Positions 27,116 through 36,338 are shown, counted from the first letter of the stretch. The stretch is 64,000 nucleotides of DNA from Peribacillus huizhouensis (GCF_014138605.1 NZ_JACJHX010000011.1:62001-126000); one strand, 5' to 3'. Notes: generated by a model from the letters alone, not told the origin. Numbers and translations are program-made.

Positions 27116-28873
27116 CCACAATGTAGATCGATTAATCCCTAAACGTTTTGCTGCTTTTGATTGATTTAACCCTTCCTCTTCAAGGACTTTAGTTATCACT
27201 TGTTTTTCTATTTCTTCTAGTGTGCCACTTATATCGATATGTCTTAACGTTTCATTGTTCTTCTCTTGCTGCTCTAATCGTTTAAAAACTGTTTCAACTT
27301 CTTCCTTCTCGATATAGTAGGAATGTGATTGTAAAAATAATTGTTCAATTACTTGTTTAAGTTGTTCTACATTTCCTGGCCAATCATAATTCATAATTTT
27401 CTCCAAAGCGTCCAGTCGAATTCCAACTACTCCATTTCCATATTTCGGATGTAATTCAGAAATAAATACATGAACTAAATCCTCAATATCTTTTCTACGT
27501 TCTCGAAGTGGAGGTATATGAATTTTTAATTGAGCCAATATACTATACAAATCACTATGAAACGTGCCATTTTTAACTTTTTCTTCAATATTATCCTCAG
27601 AAGAAACTAGCCATTGTAGCTTTTTATCATTTTCATTCTTGAGTATCTGATATAACTCCTTTTGCATATAAGAGTTCAATTTATCAATGTTTTGTAAGTA
27701 AATAACTCCATTGGCATATGTTCGAAAAAAATCACCGTTCATTAGATCTTTTAGTTGTTCTGCACTTAATAAGTCACAACGCAATGTGATAAATGGTTCA
27801 TTCCTTGTTTTCCTTTTTAAATAAATGGAGTGGGCAACCAATTCTTTTCCATTTCCCTTTTCTCCTGAAATCCACACTGGTTCTTCACTTTTACTATATT
27901 GATCTATTTGCTTTAATACCTTCTGAATCAGTTCGCTTTTTCCTGAAATAGGGATATAAGAAGCCGATGTATGAAATTCTATCGCATTCAAGATCGCGTC
28001 CTGCCCCTGTAGAATAGCTTGATTAGGAAGATTTTTTTCAAAGTTCAATACGATAGCATCTTTTTTAGGATATGAAGTTACTTTCCAAAATGAATGATTG
28101 ATGTGAACTATTTTTGTTTGCTTTTCACGTCTTAAGGCAGTTTCTTGTATCAACTTTTTTACATCTGTCGAATTCTCTAATTTCATCCAATGAAATTCTT
28201 TATTGAAGCGTTCATTCCCATAAATAATTTTTTCTTCCTTATTAATAACTCCGATTGCCTGTTCGTTACTATCAAGTATAGATTGAAATAAAGTAACATC
28301 CTGTTGAAGTCGCGAGAATAAGCGATATGACCTTCTCGTTTCTTCTAATGCATCAGTAATAGCTTCTTTTCCGGAAGTGATTAGAACGCCTGTCAGACCT
28401 AATTGCTTAGCAGTTTGAACCGTAACCACATCTCCAATTACCACTTCATAGCCTAGTTTTTTTAAATTCGCTAACTTTTCTTTAACATCGATATCATTTG
28501 TAATCGTTAATATTTTTATGTCTAAATCAAGAAGCTTACATATTGTCGCAGCTCCCTGTGTAATATTCGAGAATCCAACGATAGCAGCTTTTCCTGAAAA
28601 TCCTTTTACAAGTGTTAATATGCGTAATACATCATAGCCAGACACTTGAATATCAATCACTGGTATAGATACAGCCTCCTGAATCATTGAAGCTGTACCA
28701 CCACGACTGATAATGACATGATAGCCATTATTTTCAGCACCCTTTGCAATAGCAACTCCTTCATATAAATTACCTAATTCGATTTGTAATTGAATATCAT
28801 CGACTTCTTGAGCGATCTCTTTCATCATTTCAAACAATCCCTCATAAGGGACAATTACCAATGCTTTAATCAT
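27101..28873 (-). CDS. PrpR-like transcriptional regulator with degenerate AAA+ domain
   Basis: The protein has 590 residues. The N-terminal PrpR sensor domain (about 1-185) and a short PAS-like segment (about 200-260) precede an AAA+ domain and a Fis-type helix-turn-helix (last ~35 residues). Walker A is kept (GEKGNGKE near 337). The GAFTGA loop needed to contact sigma-54 is absent, with about 25 residues deleted. The Walker B site reads GVIYLQNID instead of GTLFLDEIG, so the acidic pair is lost. The arginine-finger region (LRERRKDI) remains. It probably regulates without sigma-54 remodelling. I use the ATG at 28873, spaced correctly from AAGGTG. It lies between larE and the pdxA remnant. 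Confidence 0.8.
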   Translation of the reverse strand: MIKALVIVPYEGLFEMMKEIAQEVDDIQLQIELGNLYEGVAIAKGAENNGYHVIISRGGTASMIQEAVSIPVIDIQVSGYDVLRILTLVKGFSGKAAIVGFSNITQGAATICKLLDLDIKILTITNDIDVKEKLANLKKLGYEVVIGDVVTVQTAKQLGLTGVLITSGKEAITDALEETRRSYRLFSRLQQDVTLFQSILDSNEQAIGVINKEEKIIYGNERFNKEFHWMKLENSTDVKKLIQETALRREKQTKIVHINHSFWKVTSYPKKDAIVLNFEKNLPNQAILQGQDAILNAIEFHTSASYIPISGKSELIQKVLKQIDQYSKSEEPVWISGEKGNGKELVAHSIYLKRKTRNEPFITLRCDLLSAEQLKDLMNGDFFRTYANGVIYLQNIDKLNSYMQKELYQILKNENDKKLQWLVSSEDNIEEKVKNGTFHSDLYSILAQLKIHIPPLRERRKDIEDLVHVFISELHPKYGNGVVGIRLDALEKIMNYDWPGNVEQLKQVIEQLFLQSHSYYIEKEEVETVFKRLEQQEKNNETLRHIDISGTLEEIEKQVITKVLEEEGLNQSKAAKRLGINRSTLWRKLK

Positions 28874-28889
28874 TTTCCCCATCACCTTC

Positions 28890-28907
28890 TGTTGCAAAAA
28901 ATCAACA
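28890..28907. promoter_or_regulatory. candidate operator TGTTGCAAAAAATCAACA upstream of the PrpR-like gene
   Basis: An imperfect palindrome 17 bases before the start codon of the regulator. The half-site TGTTGCAAAA recurs upstream of larE (30018-30028, inverted at 30079-30089) and, with two mismatches, upstream of gntP (31728-31738). The rest of 28908-29145 has no gene. Confidence 0.45.
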
Positions 28908-29145
28908 TAAATATTTCCTAGAAAAAATATATATAAAAAAACCCCTGTCAGGCTTAAGATAGAGAATTTCCCTATAGCTATTTACCTCAAAGGGATTTTA
29001 TTATTTAGCTCTATTTTTGATCTACTCTTGTAGCAAGCACGCGATTTATGCTATAAAGCCAATCTAATCAACATGATTTGTTCTACACTCTTCCTATAAA
29101 CCGTGTACAACCTCAGAGAACCTTGTCCGATTTTGTCTTTAACCT

Positions 29146-29955
29146 TTAGTCAAGACTTGTTGTTAGCACTTTGTTCATGCTGCCGCTTACATAGCCTTGA
29201 AGATCAAGGGTAACATATTTATATCCGAATCGTTGAAGGTTTTCCATGATATCTTTATGGTTTGTTAAAACTACCTGCATATCTTGAGGTTCAACTTCAA
29301 TCCTAGCAATCTCTTGATGAGTTCGAACGCGCACTTGTCTAATCCCTAATCCTTTTATATAAGCTTCAGATTTTTCAACCTTTGTTAATTTTTCTTGCGT
29401 AATTTTTTCTCCATATGCAATTCGTGAAGATAGACATGCGAACGATGGTTTTTCCCAAGTAGGCAAATCTAATTGTTTTGAAAGTTCACGAATTTCTTCT
29501 TTATAAAGATTCGCCTCTTGCAGCGGGCCACGGACACCATGTTCTTTGGCTGCACGCACTCCAGGACGATGCTCACTCATATCATCAGCAATTAAACCGT
29601 ATACAACGTTCTTAAATCCTTTTTCATGCATGATCGGAACGACTTGTTCGAACAATCCATTTTTACAGAAATAACAACGGTTCCGGTCATTTTCTGTGTA
29701 GCCCGGTATATTTAGTTCAGAGGTTTCAATAACTTGGTGTGTTGCACCAATCATTTTGGCTAGCTTCTTAGCTTCTTCTAATTCACTTGAAGGATACGTT
29801 TCGGAATCAGCCGTAACAGCCAAGACTTTTTCAACTCCTAAAACATCAACTGCAACTTTTAATAGCAACGTACTATCGACACCACCAGAAAAAGCCACAA
29901 CAACATTTTCCATCTCTTTTAAGATTTCTTTCAGTCGTTCATACTTCTCATTCAT
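29146..29955 (-). CDS. larE: LarE, sulfur-transfer enzyme for nickel-pincer cofactor synthesis
   Basis: The protein has 269 residues, a PP-loop ATPase of the LarE family. The PP-loop SGGVDS lies at 23-28. Cys174 sits in FACLSSR, the position of the sacrificial cysteine of Lactobacillus LarE. Cys94 and Cys97 form an RNRCYFCK motif as well. Three such cysteines are the hallmark of the [4Fe-4S]-type LarE known from Thermotoga, which need not destroy its own cysteine. LarE adds the two sulfurs to the nickel-pincer nucleotide precursor. LarB and LarC, needed for the steps before and after, are not in this window. Confidence 0.92.
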   Translation of the reverse strand: MNEKYERLKEILKEMENVVVAFSGGVDSTLLLKVAVDVLGVEKVLAVTADSETYPSSELEEAKKLAKMIGATHQVIETSELNIPGYTENDRNRCYFCKNGLFEQVVPIMHEKGFKNVVYGLIADDMSEHRPGVRAAKEHGVRGPLQEANLYKEEIRELSKQLDLPTWEKPSFACLSSRIAYGEKITQEKLTKVEKSEAYIKGLGIRQVRVRTHQEIARIEVEPQDMQVVLTNHKDIMENLQRFGYKYVTLDLQGYVSGSMNKVLTTSLD

Positions 29956-30017
29956 CCTAACTCCACCTATTTCTATATTATTTAAACTATTTTTAATGTA
30001 TGATTTGGTAAATTTAT

Positions 30018-30089
30018 TGTTGCAAAATCAACCCTTTTTTATAAAGATTTGTTGTCAATCTGAAAAGGAATTTTGTACATTTTGCAACA
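30018..30089. promoter_or_regulatory. inverted pair of TGTTGCAAAAT half-sites upstream of larE
   Basis: TGTTGCAAAAT at 30018-30028 and its exact inverse ATTTTGCAACA at 30079-30089, 50 bases apart, lie 63-134 bases upstream of the larE start. The same half-site occurs before the PrpR-like gene. They are likely regulator-binding sites. The rest of 29956-30336 has no convincing gene; a run of nine C lies near 30262. Confidence 0.45.
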
Positions 30090-30336
30090 CTATTTGATTA
30101 TAAGCGTTTTTTTTAACAAAGTAAAAGGAATTGTTAAAGCGATTTCAAGAGTTCAAATAGCAAAATCCCACAAGAAACAAAATAAAAAAATTGGCTTCAT
30201 TTACTATACTACGGTACTAAAACTTTTCAGATTATCAAAAAAGGAGGCGGAATGAAATCATCCCCCCCCCTTTATCAATCGGCTAAGCCACGGTAACAGC
30301 ATTGCCTAATTACTTCAATTTAAATTGTCTTTTCGT

Positions 30337-31683
30337 TTAAATAAATATATCTAAAATTAAAGTACATGCCAAACCAGATAAAGCAACGATGGTAGAAAGT
30401 ACAGTATAAGTACCGAATGCTTCTTTCAATGTCATCCCTAATGACTCTTTTACCATCCAGAAACCAGCATCATTAACATGTGACGCAATCGCACTACCAG
30501 CCCCAGTTGCAAGTGCAACTAGTTCCAAGTTAACATCAGGAACTGTAGCAAGAGATGGAAGAACTAATCCAGCAGTTGTTAAAGTAGCAACCGTTCCAGA
30601 TCCTAAGCAGATTCGTAAGATTGCTGCAACAGTCCATGCAAAGAATACAGGTGACATAGCAGAACCTTCGAATAATTTAGCGACATAGTCACCTACGCCA
30701 CCATCCATCAGTACTTGTTTTAAAGCACCGCCACCACCAATGATTAGAAGTAGCATCCCTAAAGAGTTAATTGCTGAAGTACAAGAATTCATCAACGTCT
30801 TAATTGACACATTTCTACGTAATCCCATTGTGTAAAGTGCAAACAATAATGAAAGCAGCATAGCAGTTGAAGAGTTACCAATAAAACGAATAACTTTTAC
30901 AAAGAAGTTATCTCCAAATCCCATAGCCGGTTGAATCATATCAATAGCAGCACCTAAAGCCATTAAAATAACAGGAAATAATGCTGTAAACACACTAATA
31001 CCGAATCCTGGTGTATCTTCTAATTTGAATGTTTTTTGAATCCCAAATGACTCACTGCCTTCTCTAGTAAACGCAGTCGGTACAATTTTTTTAGCAAGCT
31101 TAGGATACAAAATACCAGCTAAAATAACAGTTGGGATTGCAACAATGATTCCGTAAATTAATACTAATCCAATATTTGCACCATATTCTGCAGATACCGC
31201 TGTTGGACCTGGGTGCGGCGGTAAGAAAGCATGTGTACATAATGCTGCCGTGACCATCGGAAGACCTAGTTTAACAATTGAAACTTTCAATTCTTTTGCA
31301 ATTGAGAAGATAATTGGAACTAGTAATACGATTGTTACTTCAAGAAATAGTGCAATACCTACAATAAATGAAGCAAATAAAACAGCCCATTGAATATTTT
31401 TTTCCCCAAATTTGTCAATTAACGTTGTAGCAATACGGTTAGCTCCACCTGCATCTGCAATTAACCTACCAAGCATTGCGCCCATTCCAAAGATTAATGC
31501 AATATGACCAAGTGTTCCTCCTAAACCGCTTTCAATAGATTTCATAACATCCGCCATAGGCATGCCCAGTGCTAATGCTACGATAACTGAAACAATGATT
31601 AATGAAACAAATGTGTTTAATTTAAAGCCCATAATTAAAATAAGTAATAAAAGTACCCCTATTGCTATAATTACTAATGGCAT
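30337..31683 (-). CDS. GntP-family gluconate/sugar-acid:H+ permease
   Basis: The protein has 448 residues and about twelve membrane helices. It shows the GntP pattern, including the HAFLPPHPGPTAVSAEYGAN motif and the SGTVATLTTAGLV and SHVNDAGFW motifs near the C-terminus. GntP transporters import gluconate and other aldonates, and many of them sit beside four-carbon sugar-acid genes. It is the first gene of the same-strand series gntP-larE-prpR-like-pdxA'-larA. AGGAGG precedes the ATG. Confidence 0.92.
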   Translation of the reverse strand: MPLVIIAIGVLLLLILIMGFKLNTFVSLIIVSVIVALALGMPMADVMKSIESGLGGTLGHIALIFGMGAMLGRLIADAGGANRIATTLIDKFGEKNIQWAVLFASFIVGIALFLEVTIVLLVPIIFSIAKELKVSIVKLGLPMVTAALCTHAFLPPHPGPTAVSAEYGANIGLVLIYGIIVAIPTVILAGILYPKLAKKIVPTAFTREGSESFGIQKTFKLEDTPGFGISVFTALFPVILMALGAAIDMIQPAMGFGDNFFVKVIRFIGNSSTAMLLSLLFALYTMGLRRNVSIKTLMNSCTSAINSLGMLLLIIGGGGALKQVLMDGGVGDYVAKLFEGSAMSPVFFAWTVAAILRICLGSGTVATLTTAGLVLPSLATVPDVNLELVALATGAGSAIASHVNDAGFWMVKESLGMTLKEAFGTYTVLSTIVALSGLACTLILDIFI

Positions 31684-31727
31684 AATATCCTCCTGGTGTA
31701 AATTTTGTTAGTTTTTATTGATAAAAA

Positions 31728-31738
31728 TGCTGCAATAT
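31728..31738. promoter_or_regulatory. possible TGTTGCAAAAT-like half-site upstream of gntP
   Basis: TGCTGCAATAT differs at two positions from the half-site seen before larE and the regulator. It lies 45 bases before gntP. The rest of 31739-32441 has no recognisable gene; it contains a 12-base palindrome CACTTGCAAGTG at 31843-31854. Confidence 0.3.
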
Positions 31739-32441
31739 TGTTTCTTTTACACATGATGATAAAGATATGTTCCGCTTAAAACGTTTCTGTACTTCTCCCA
31801 AATGACTAAAATAGTTCCTCTTTTATATTAACTCCCTTACCACACTTGCAAGTGCTTACAATAAAAGGTAGAAATATAAAGAATTAAGACGAAAAATTCT
31901 TTTCTCAACTATTCTTAGTTTGTACAAAAATAATCCATTTATTATGGACATTTTCTATGGAATTCTGACTTCTTCTTAGCGAAAGCATGTCCTTGATCAT
32001 GGTAAAGGGATAATAATGCATCATATTTTACATTTAATGATTAGAAACATACAGAATCTGCTGAAACTGTTGGTTATCGCATCACCTTGTGAACGTAAAT
32101 ATTTTATACTCTTAGAATAATCTTGTCAAGTGGACAAATCGGCTTGTAATCGTTTATTTTTTCAACTATTATCATAAATTCATTACCAATCATGTGTTGT
32201 ATTTTATTTCACTTCATTTTTACGATAGGAATGGTGCTTGGCTCTATTTTTCTTTTTCTATTCCATTTTGATTAATTTTTAGGCATTCTATACATTTAAT
32301 ATAGTAGTTGTACAATTAGAAACATATTCATATAAAGTGAAACACTTAGGTGGACAACACTCTTGACCCAACATGGATGATACTAATATGTTTGATTTAG
32401 CAGCAAAATAGGCGAAAAACAAATAGAATAAAGTGCCCCAA

Positions 32442-32487
32442 AAACCTCATTTAGATACGGTTCACCCTAACGCATCTAAATGAGGTT
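32442..32487. repeat. rlmH-end-like palindromic site F (outermost of the array)
   Basis: The arms AAACCTCATTTAGAT and ATCTAAATGAGGTTT are perfect (15 bp) around ACGGTTCACC. Read on the minus strand it contains GAACCGTATC then TAAATGAGG, which is the rlmH 3' end with five bases (ATAAG) missing. It marks the left limit of the array that ends at rlmH. Confidence 0.65.
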
Positions 32488-32664
32488 TAACATATTATTA
32501 TTAAAATGAATTTACTAGAAATTCAATACAGAACAATACTGATAAAAATGCTATTACCCTTTAAAGGTATTTCCAACATTCAGAAACCTTTATCTTTTCT
32601 GGGTATGCGAAAATAAGAGGGAACTGGCCAAACTCAAAATTATTTAGGTTTTAACTGGCACTGC

Positions 32665-33627
32665 TCATGGGAAGAATAAGCATAATCTCTCTTGTAAACC
32701 TTCTAAGACTTCTTCTGGCACTTCCCTGACCTTGATATCCCCACCTAGGAAGAGTAGCCAATTTGTTATTTCGGTCAATTCTTCGGGATTATTAACATTG
32801 ATAAAAGTCTTTAGAATGGCTGTGGTTTGGTAAGGATTCGTATAGGAAATTGAAACTTTTAAAGGATGGTATTTTTTGAACTGGGCAATCGCCTTTGGAC
32901 CAAGTTCAAGGACAAGGTTAATTACTTCTTCCTGCTTACTTAGTTTTTCTAAAATCTGTTTCTTATTTAATCTTTTTTTCGTAGGGTATGGTTTGACATT
33001 GGTGAGATTATCGACAGGGAAAATCTGCCTCTTTTCATCCTTTAAGACAAAGCCTTCAATTAGCCAAAGGCCTTTTTCATGATAAAGGTGCAAGAGATAA
33101 ATTGAATAAGACCTTATTACCTTCTCTTCTTTGATGGTAATCAATAAATAGCTATCCAAAAGAAGGATTTGGATGAGTTTTTCTAACATAGGATGGGGTA
33201 GGTCTGATAAATCAAGTAGGTCGGGATTATTGGGGTTGGTACCTTCAAAAAGCAAGATTTGATTTAAAAGAACAAGGTCATCTTGCTGGTTTTCTGAATT
33301 AAGGCCAAGTAATTTTTCAGCTAAAGACTGACGACTCTTTAGATAAGGGAGTTGTTTATTTCTTGTGGCCATGAAAGCAATAAAAAGAGCTTTAATCTCA
33401 TTATCGGTAAAGCGAACAGTAGGTAGGACAGAATTGCTCATGACAAAATAACCCCCATCCCTTCCAACTTCAGCGACAAGTGGCATACCCATGGCTTCAA
33501 TTTCTCTGATATCTCTAATTGCTGTCGAACGAGAGATGTTAAATTCTCGCATGATTTCGGAAATAGTAAAGTGGGCGCGGTTGTTGATATACCGCATGAT
33601 GATATTAATCCGTTCAACTTTTTTCAT
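32665..33627 (-). CDS. YafY-type HTH/WYL-domain transcriptional regulator
   Basis: The protein has 320 residues. The N-terminal helix-turn-helix (FTISEIMREFNISRSTAIRD) is followed by a WYL-type sensor domain (about 140-220) and a WCX C-terminal extension (about 245-315). An AGGAGGTC site precedes the ATG. It is divergent from the GyrI-like gene, 109 bp apart, and probably controls it. It is the first cargo of the region between sites F and E. Confidence 0.85.
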   Translation of the reverse strand: MKKVERINIIMRYINNRAHFTISEIMREFNISRSTAIRDIREIEAMGMPLVAEVGRDGGYFVMSNSVLPTVRFTDNEIKALFIAFMATRNKQLPYLKSRQSLAEKLLGLNSENQQDDLVLLNQILLFEGTNPNNPDLLDLSDLPHPMLEKLIQILLLDSYLLITIKEEKVIRSYSIYLLHLYHEKGLWLIEGFVLKDEKRQIFPVDNLTNVKPYPTKKRLNKKQILEKLSKQEEVINLVLELGPKAIAQFKKYHPLKVSISYTNPYQTTAILKTFINVNNPEELTEITNWLLFLGGDIKVREVPEEVLEGLQERLCLFFP

Positions 33628-33736
33628 CGGGACCTCCTAAACAGTATCATTTTTTGACACGATTTAAGGCTATTATAAACTCATCAAGTGAAAAGACAAA
33701 CCATTTGATTAATTTAAAAAGAGGAAGGTTTTGAAT

Positions 33737-34216
33737 ATGGCAGATTATATTCTAGAAGAAAAAGACAGCTTTACCGTTTTAGGTATTGGAACTGAGCTTA
33801 AGAGTGATTACACAGACTTTGCTGGCATAACCAAGGAAAAGGCAGACTTTTGGCAAGCCATCAGTCAAGATGGAAGGCTTGATACTTTAAAAGACCTAGC
33901 CACCAATGACTACATTTTTGCTGTGAACGAAGCGGTGAATAACAAGATGATGCATTATGCTGGAGTCATGACAGAGGAATCGATACCAGAAGCAACGAGA
34001 ATGATCCAATTTCCTAAAGGGGAATACCTAGTAATTAAAGGGGAAGGAAAGACAGCTGATGAGTTGAGTAATAAGCTTGCCGGCATTGCTTTTGGACAAG
34101 TCTTGCCAGAAGCAAAGAATTTTGCCTATGTTGGTGGGCCCAATGCAGCGGTTGAGATGGAGCAGCGAAACGGCTTAGTATTTGGTGAAATGTGGATTCC
34201 TGTTGTTAGGAAATAA
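33737..34216 (+). CDS. GyrI-like / AraC-effector-domain small-molecule-binding protein
   Basis: The protein has 159 residues and the fold pattern of stand-alone GyrI-like (Bacterial transcription activator effector binding) domains. It ends in a typical FGEMWIPVV strand. Such proteins bind or hydrolyse cationic small molecules or act as regulators. I prefer the ATG at 33737 because AGAGGAAGG is spaced correctly for it; a TTG at 33731 is too close. It is followed by the next gene after 22 bases. Confidence 0.7.
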   Translation: MADYILEEKDSFTVLGIGTELKSDYTDFAGITKEKADFWQAISQDGRLDTLKDLATNDYIFAVNEAVNNKMMHYAGVMTEESIPEATRMIQFPKGEYLVIKGEGKTADELSNKLAGIAFGQVLPEAKNFAYVGGPNAAVEMEQRNGLVFGEMWIPVVRK

Positions 34217-34238
34217 AGAGAAAAAAGGAGGAGTGAAA

Positions 34239-34706
34239 TTGTCCTATATCGTTGATTTTAAAAATGTGTCTACGGTTGGTTTAGAGTCTTCACCTGTTGC
34301 AGAAGCGCTTGCTGGTTTACGTGCTAATGAGGCCCGTTACTTTATGAACAAATACAAGCATGAATTTACGGTTGTACCAGCTAACGAAAGTGGGGAGACC
34401 CTTAACTATGTGAACCGAATTTTGAAAGAAGAACGTGATATTGAATTTGCGGCCAAACCTTTAGAAACGTCACGTTTTCAAGTGGAAAATATCAAATTTG
34501 CCTACGTTTTTTATGAGGATGGTCTTGCAATCAACGTCATGTATACGGTTGATGACCCTAAGCCAAAGCGGGCCGTTGGTTTTAAGCTTTCTGAGGGGAT
34601 GGAGGTACCAAAAGAATTAGAAGGGAAGTTTAAGTTTGCTAGGCAGAAGTCTAAACTAGCTGGAACAATTCGGGGCTCGTTTTTTGTAATTAAAGGAGAA
34701 TATTAA
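34239..34706 (+). CDS. hypothetical protein, 155 residues, paired with the GyrI-like gene
   Basis: I do not recognise the family. The start is a TTG at 34239 preceded by AAAGGAGG. The protein is rich in beta-strand patterns, without signal peptide or membrane helix, and has several basic clusters near its end. It is co-transcribed with the GyrI-like gene and divergent from the WYL regulator. The three genes form one transferable unit. A weak hairpin (AAAATGAC / GTCATTTT, 34715-34745) follows. Confidence 0.65.
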   Translation: MSYIVDFKNVSTVGLESSPVAEALAGLRANEARYFMNKYKHEFTVVPANESGETLNYVNRILKEERDIEFAAKPLETSRFQVENIKFAYVFYEDGLAINVMYTVDDPKPKRAVGFKLSEGMEVPKELEGKFKFARQKSKLAGTIRGSFFVIKGEY

Positions 34707-34847
34707 AGTAAGCAAAAATGACAAGTGGAGGAATTCAGTCATTTTCTGTATATGATCATTCTTTTTCTTCATTTGGATAAGAAAATCCTGATTAAGCAAA
34801 AACAACCATCCATTCAACAAATGTTCATCTAGGCATTCAAATAACAA

Positions 34848-34890
34848 AACAGCACCTCTCCATCAAAAAGAGGGTGCTGTTACTTTTTTC
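34848..34890. terminator. intrinsic terminator inside the F-E unit
   Basis: AACAGCACCTCT pairs with AGAGGGTGCTGTT, followed by ACTTTTTT. It lies just before site E. Confidence 0.75.
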
Positions 34891-34897
34891 GTAAAAA

Positions 34898-34951
34898 TAT
34901 CATTTACTTATGATACGGTTCACCGTGATATAGCTAAATGCATTTTTTATT
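34898..34951. repeat. rlmH-end-like site E
   Basis: Positions 34901-34921 match the rlmH 3' end (42151-42171) in all 21 bases. The right part CACCGTGATATAGCTAAATGCA is a weakened copy of the right arm found at sites B, C and D, followed by TTTTTT. (Sequence given as two short blocks: CACCGTGATATAG and CTAAATGCA.). Confidence 0.7.
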
Positions 34952-35080
34952 TGATTGATTTTGAAGAAACTCCTTAAAAGGATACAACTCTACATATCAC
35001 TTTTTAAGGTCCTTTTTGTTGCATCATGTGTCTAAATCATTTCATTGATTTAACATTTAATTTTTTATTTTTTCTATCCA

Positions 35081-35391
35081 GTGAAACTTCATTTAGTAGT
35101 GATTATCTTCATCCCCCACTGATTGTTCATCCCGTTCTACTATCGATAAAGCAACACTACGAACTAAGGTTCAATGAATCACAGACTAAGTACGCCACTC
35201 CCTTTAGTCTTTCGTCTGTGTGACCAACATCTTGTGAGCGCAAACTTTACCTATGCGTAACTCTCGGTAAGTTCCACTGTATTTCACCAATCGAGCTTTT
35301 AGGGCCGTTCCCCCCACCTACGCTATTTCTGTTCCTCTAAGCCTTGAGGTGGGGGCGTTATGTCAGTTAATGCGGATTAAACTGACACCTT
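35081..35391 (+). repeat. interspersed repeat R1, long form (copy 4)
   Basis: This copy has all blocks in order: GTGAAACTT head, CCCCCACTGATTG, the central AATCACAGACTAAGTAC with partner GTCTGTGTGACC, GAGCGCAAACTTTACC, CCCCCCACC stem with GAGGTGGGGG, and GTTAATGCGGAT. It fills much of the 34952-35693 gap. The remainder, 35392-35693, holds a 66-codon frame (35540-35740) without known similarity that I do not accept as a gene. Confidence 0.75.
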
Positions 35392-35693
35392 AGTTTTAGG
35401 CTAAATTGACACTTTTAAATATACCAATCCTTTGCTAAGGTTATCAGTAAATGCGAATACAGCCGCTTGTACAGGTTTGGAGCGAGTTCGCTGATCATTT
35501 CCTAGCGCTCGATAATGGTTTCTATGGTGAAGGATTCATATGATTTATCAGAATGTTCTTTCTATAGTAGAAACCCATTTGTACTATCATAAAGGTACTC
35601 CTGTTGAAGATGTATGCGATTTAGGTTTCAAAGGAAACGACAACCTGACGCTACTATTCCTTGATACCTATATAGAAAAAATAAGGAAGGTTT

Positions 35694-36233
35694 ATGAACA
35701 TGCAAAAAACAACAAGTTATTCAAACACACGAACTTTTGATTTAATTCTAACATCCATGTTAATTGCACTCGTATTCGTTGCCACAGTCTTGTTAAATAT
35801 CAAACTACCGATCACGGCAAATGGAGGTTTAGTTCATCTTGGAACAGCTATGCTATTTATCGCATCCATCTTATTTGGGCCTAAAAAAGGCGCCATCGCT
35901 GGTGCGGTGGGGATGGGGCTATTTGACTTAATCTCCGGATGGACATTGTGGGCACCGTTCACCATTTTAACTCGAGGGTTACAAGGGTATCTAGTTGGGA
36001 AAATTGCCTGGTCGAATGGACGCAACGGAAGAAGTATTGGTTTCAATCTATTCGCTACTATCCTTTCGGTTCCATTTATGTTAGCGGGTTATTATATTTG
36101 TGAAAGAGTGATTTTTGGTAGTTGGATTGTACCAGCAGCCTCAATTCCCGGAAACATCATTCAAAATGTTGTAGGGATCTGTGTAGCCATTCCAGTTTGT
36201 GCTGTACTGAAAAAAATTCCACTTTTTAAATAG
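35694..36233 (+). CDS. ECF-type vitamin transporter S component
   Basis: The protein has 179 residues and about six membrane helices. It begins with an N-terminal signature like other S components and has an LPITANGGLVHLGTAMLF stretch followed by FGPKKGAIAGAVGMGLFDL. The S component binds the substrate, and a shared EcfAA'T module encoded elsewhere powers uptake. The vitamin or metabolite is not identifiable, and I see no clear riboswitch upstream. AAGGAAGG precedes the ATG. It is the only gene between sites E and D. Confidence 0.8.
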   Translation: MNMQKTTSYSNTRTFDLILTSMLIALVFVATVLLNIKLPITANGGLVHLGTAMLFIASILFGPKKGAIAGAVGMGLFDLISGWTLWAPFTILTRGLQGYLVGKIAWSNGRNGRSIGFNLFATILSVPFMLAGYYICERVIFGSWIVPAASIPGNIIQNVVGICVAIPVCAVLKKIPLFK

Positions 36234-36298
36234 CTTTTAAAAAGATGCGTATAAACACATATAGTTTCTTATTAACATTATTTTATATTACATGAAAA

Positions 36299-36338
36299 AG
36301 GGAGAACGCTTTGTCTATCAAGCATTCTCCTTTTTTTG
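36299..36338 (+). terminator. intrinsic terminator after the S component gene
   Basis: GGAGAACGCTT pairs with AAGCATTCTCC (one mismatch), followed by seven T. Confidence 0.75.

Noticed and set aside
30073-30270. 60-codon plus-strand frame and a GGAGG-ATG followed by nine C
   Set aside because: The frame lies in the upstream region of larE and has low-complexity sequence. The ATG opens only about 14 codons. No evidence for a phase-variable gene.
34182-34238. Longer N-terminus of the 155-residue protein
   Set aside because: It overlaps the GyrI-like gene and has no ribosome-binding site, whereas AAAGGAGG is placed correctly for the TTG at 34239.
35540-35740. 66-codon frame overlapping the S component start
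   Set aside because: No recognisable family, no clear ribosome-binding site, and overlap with a well-supported gene.
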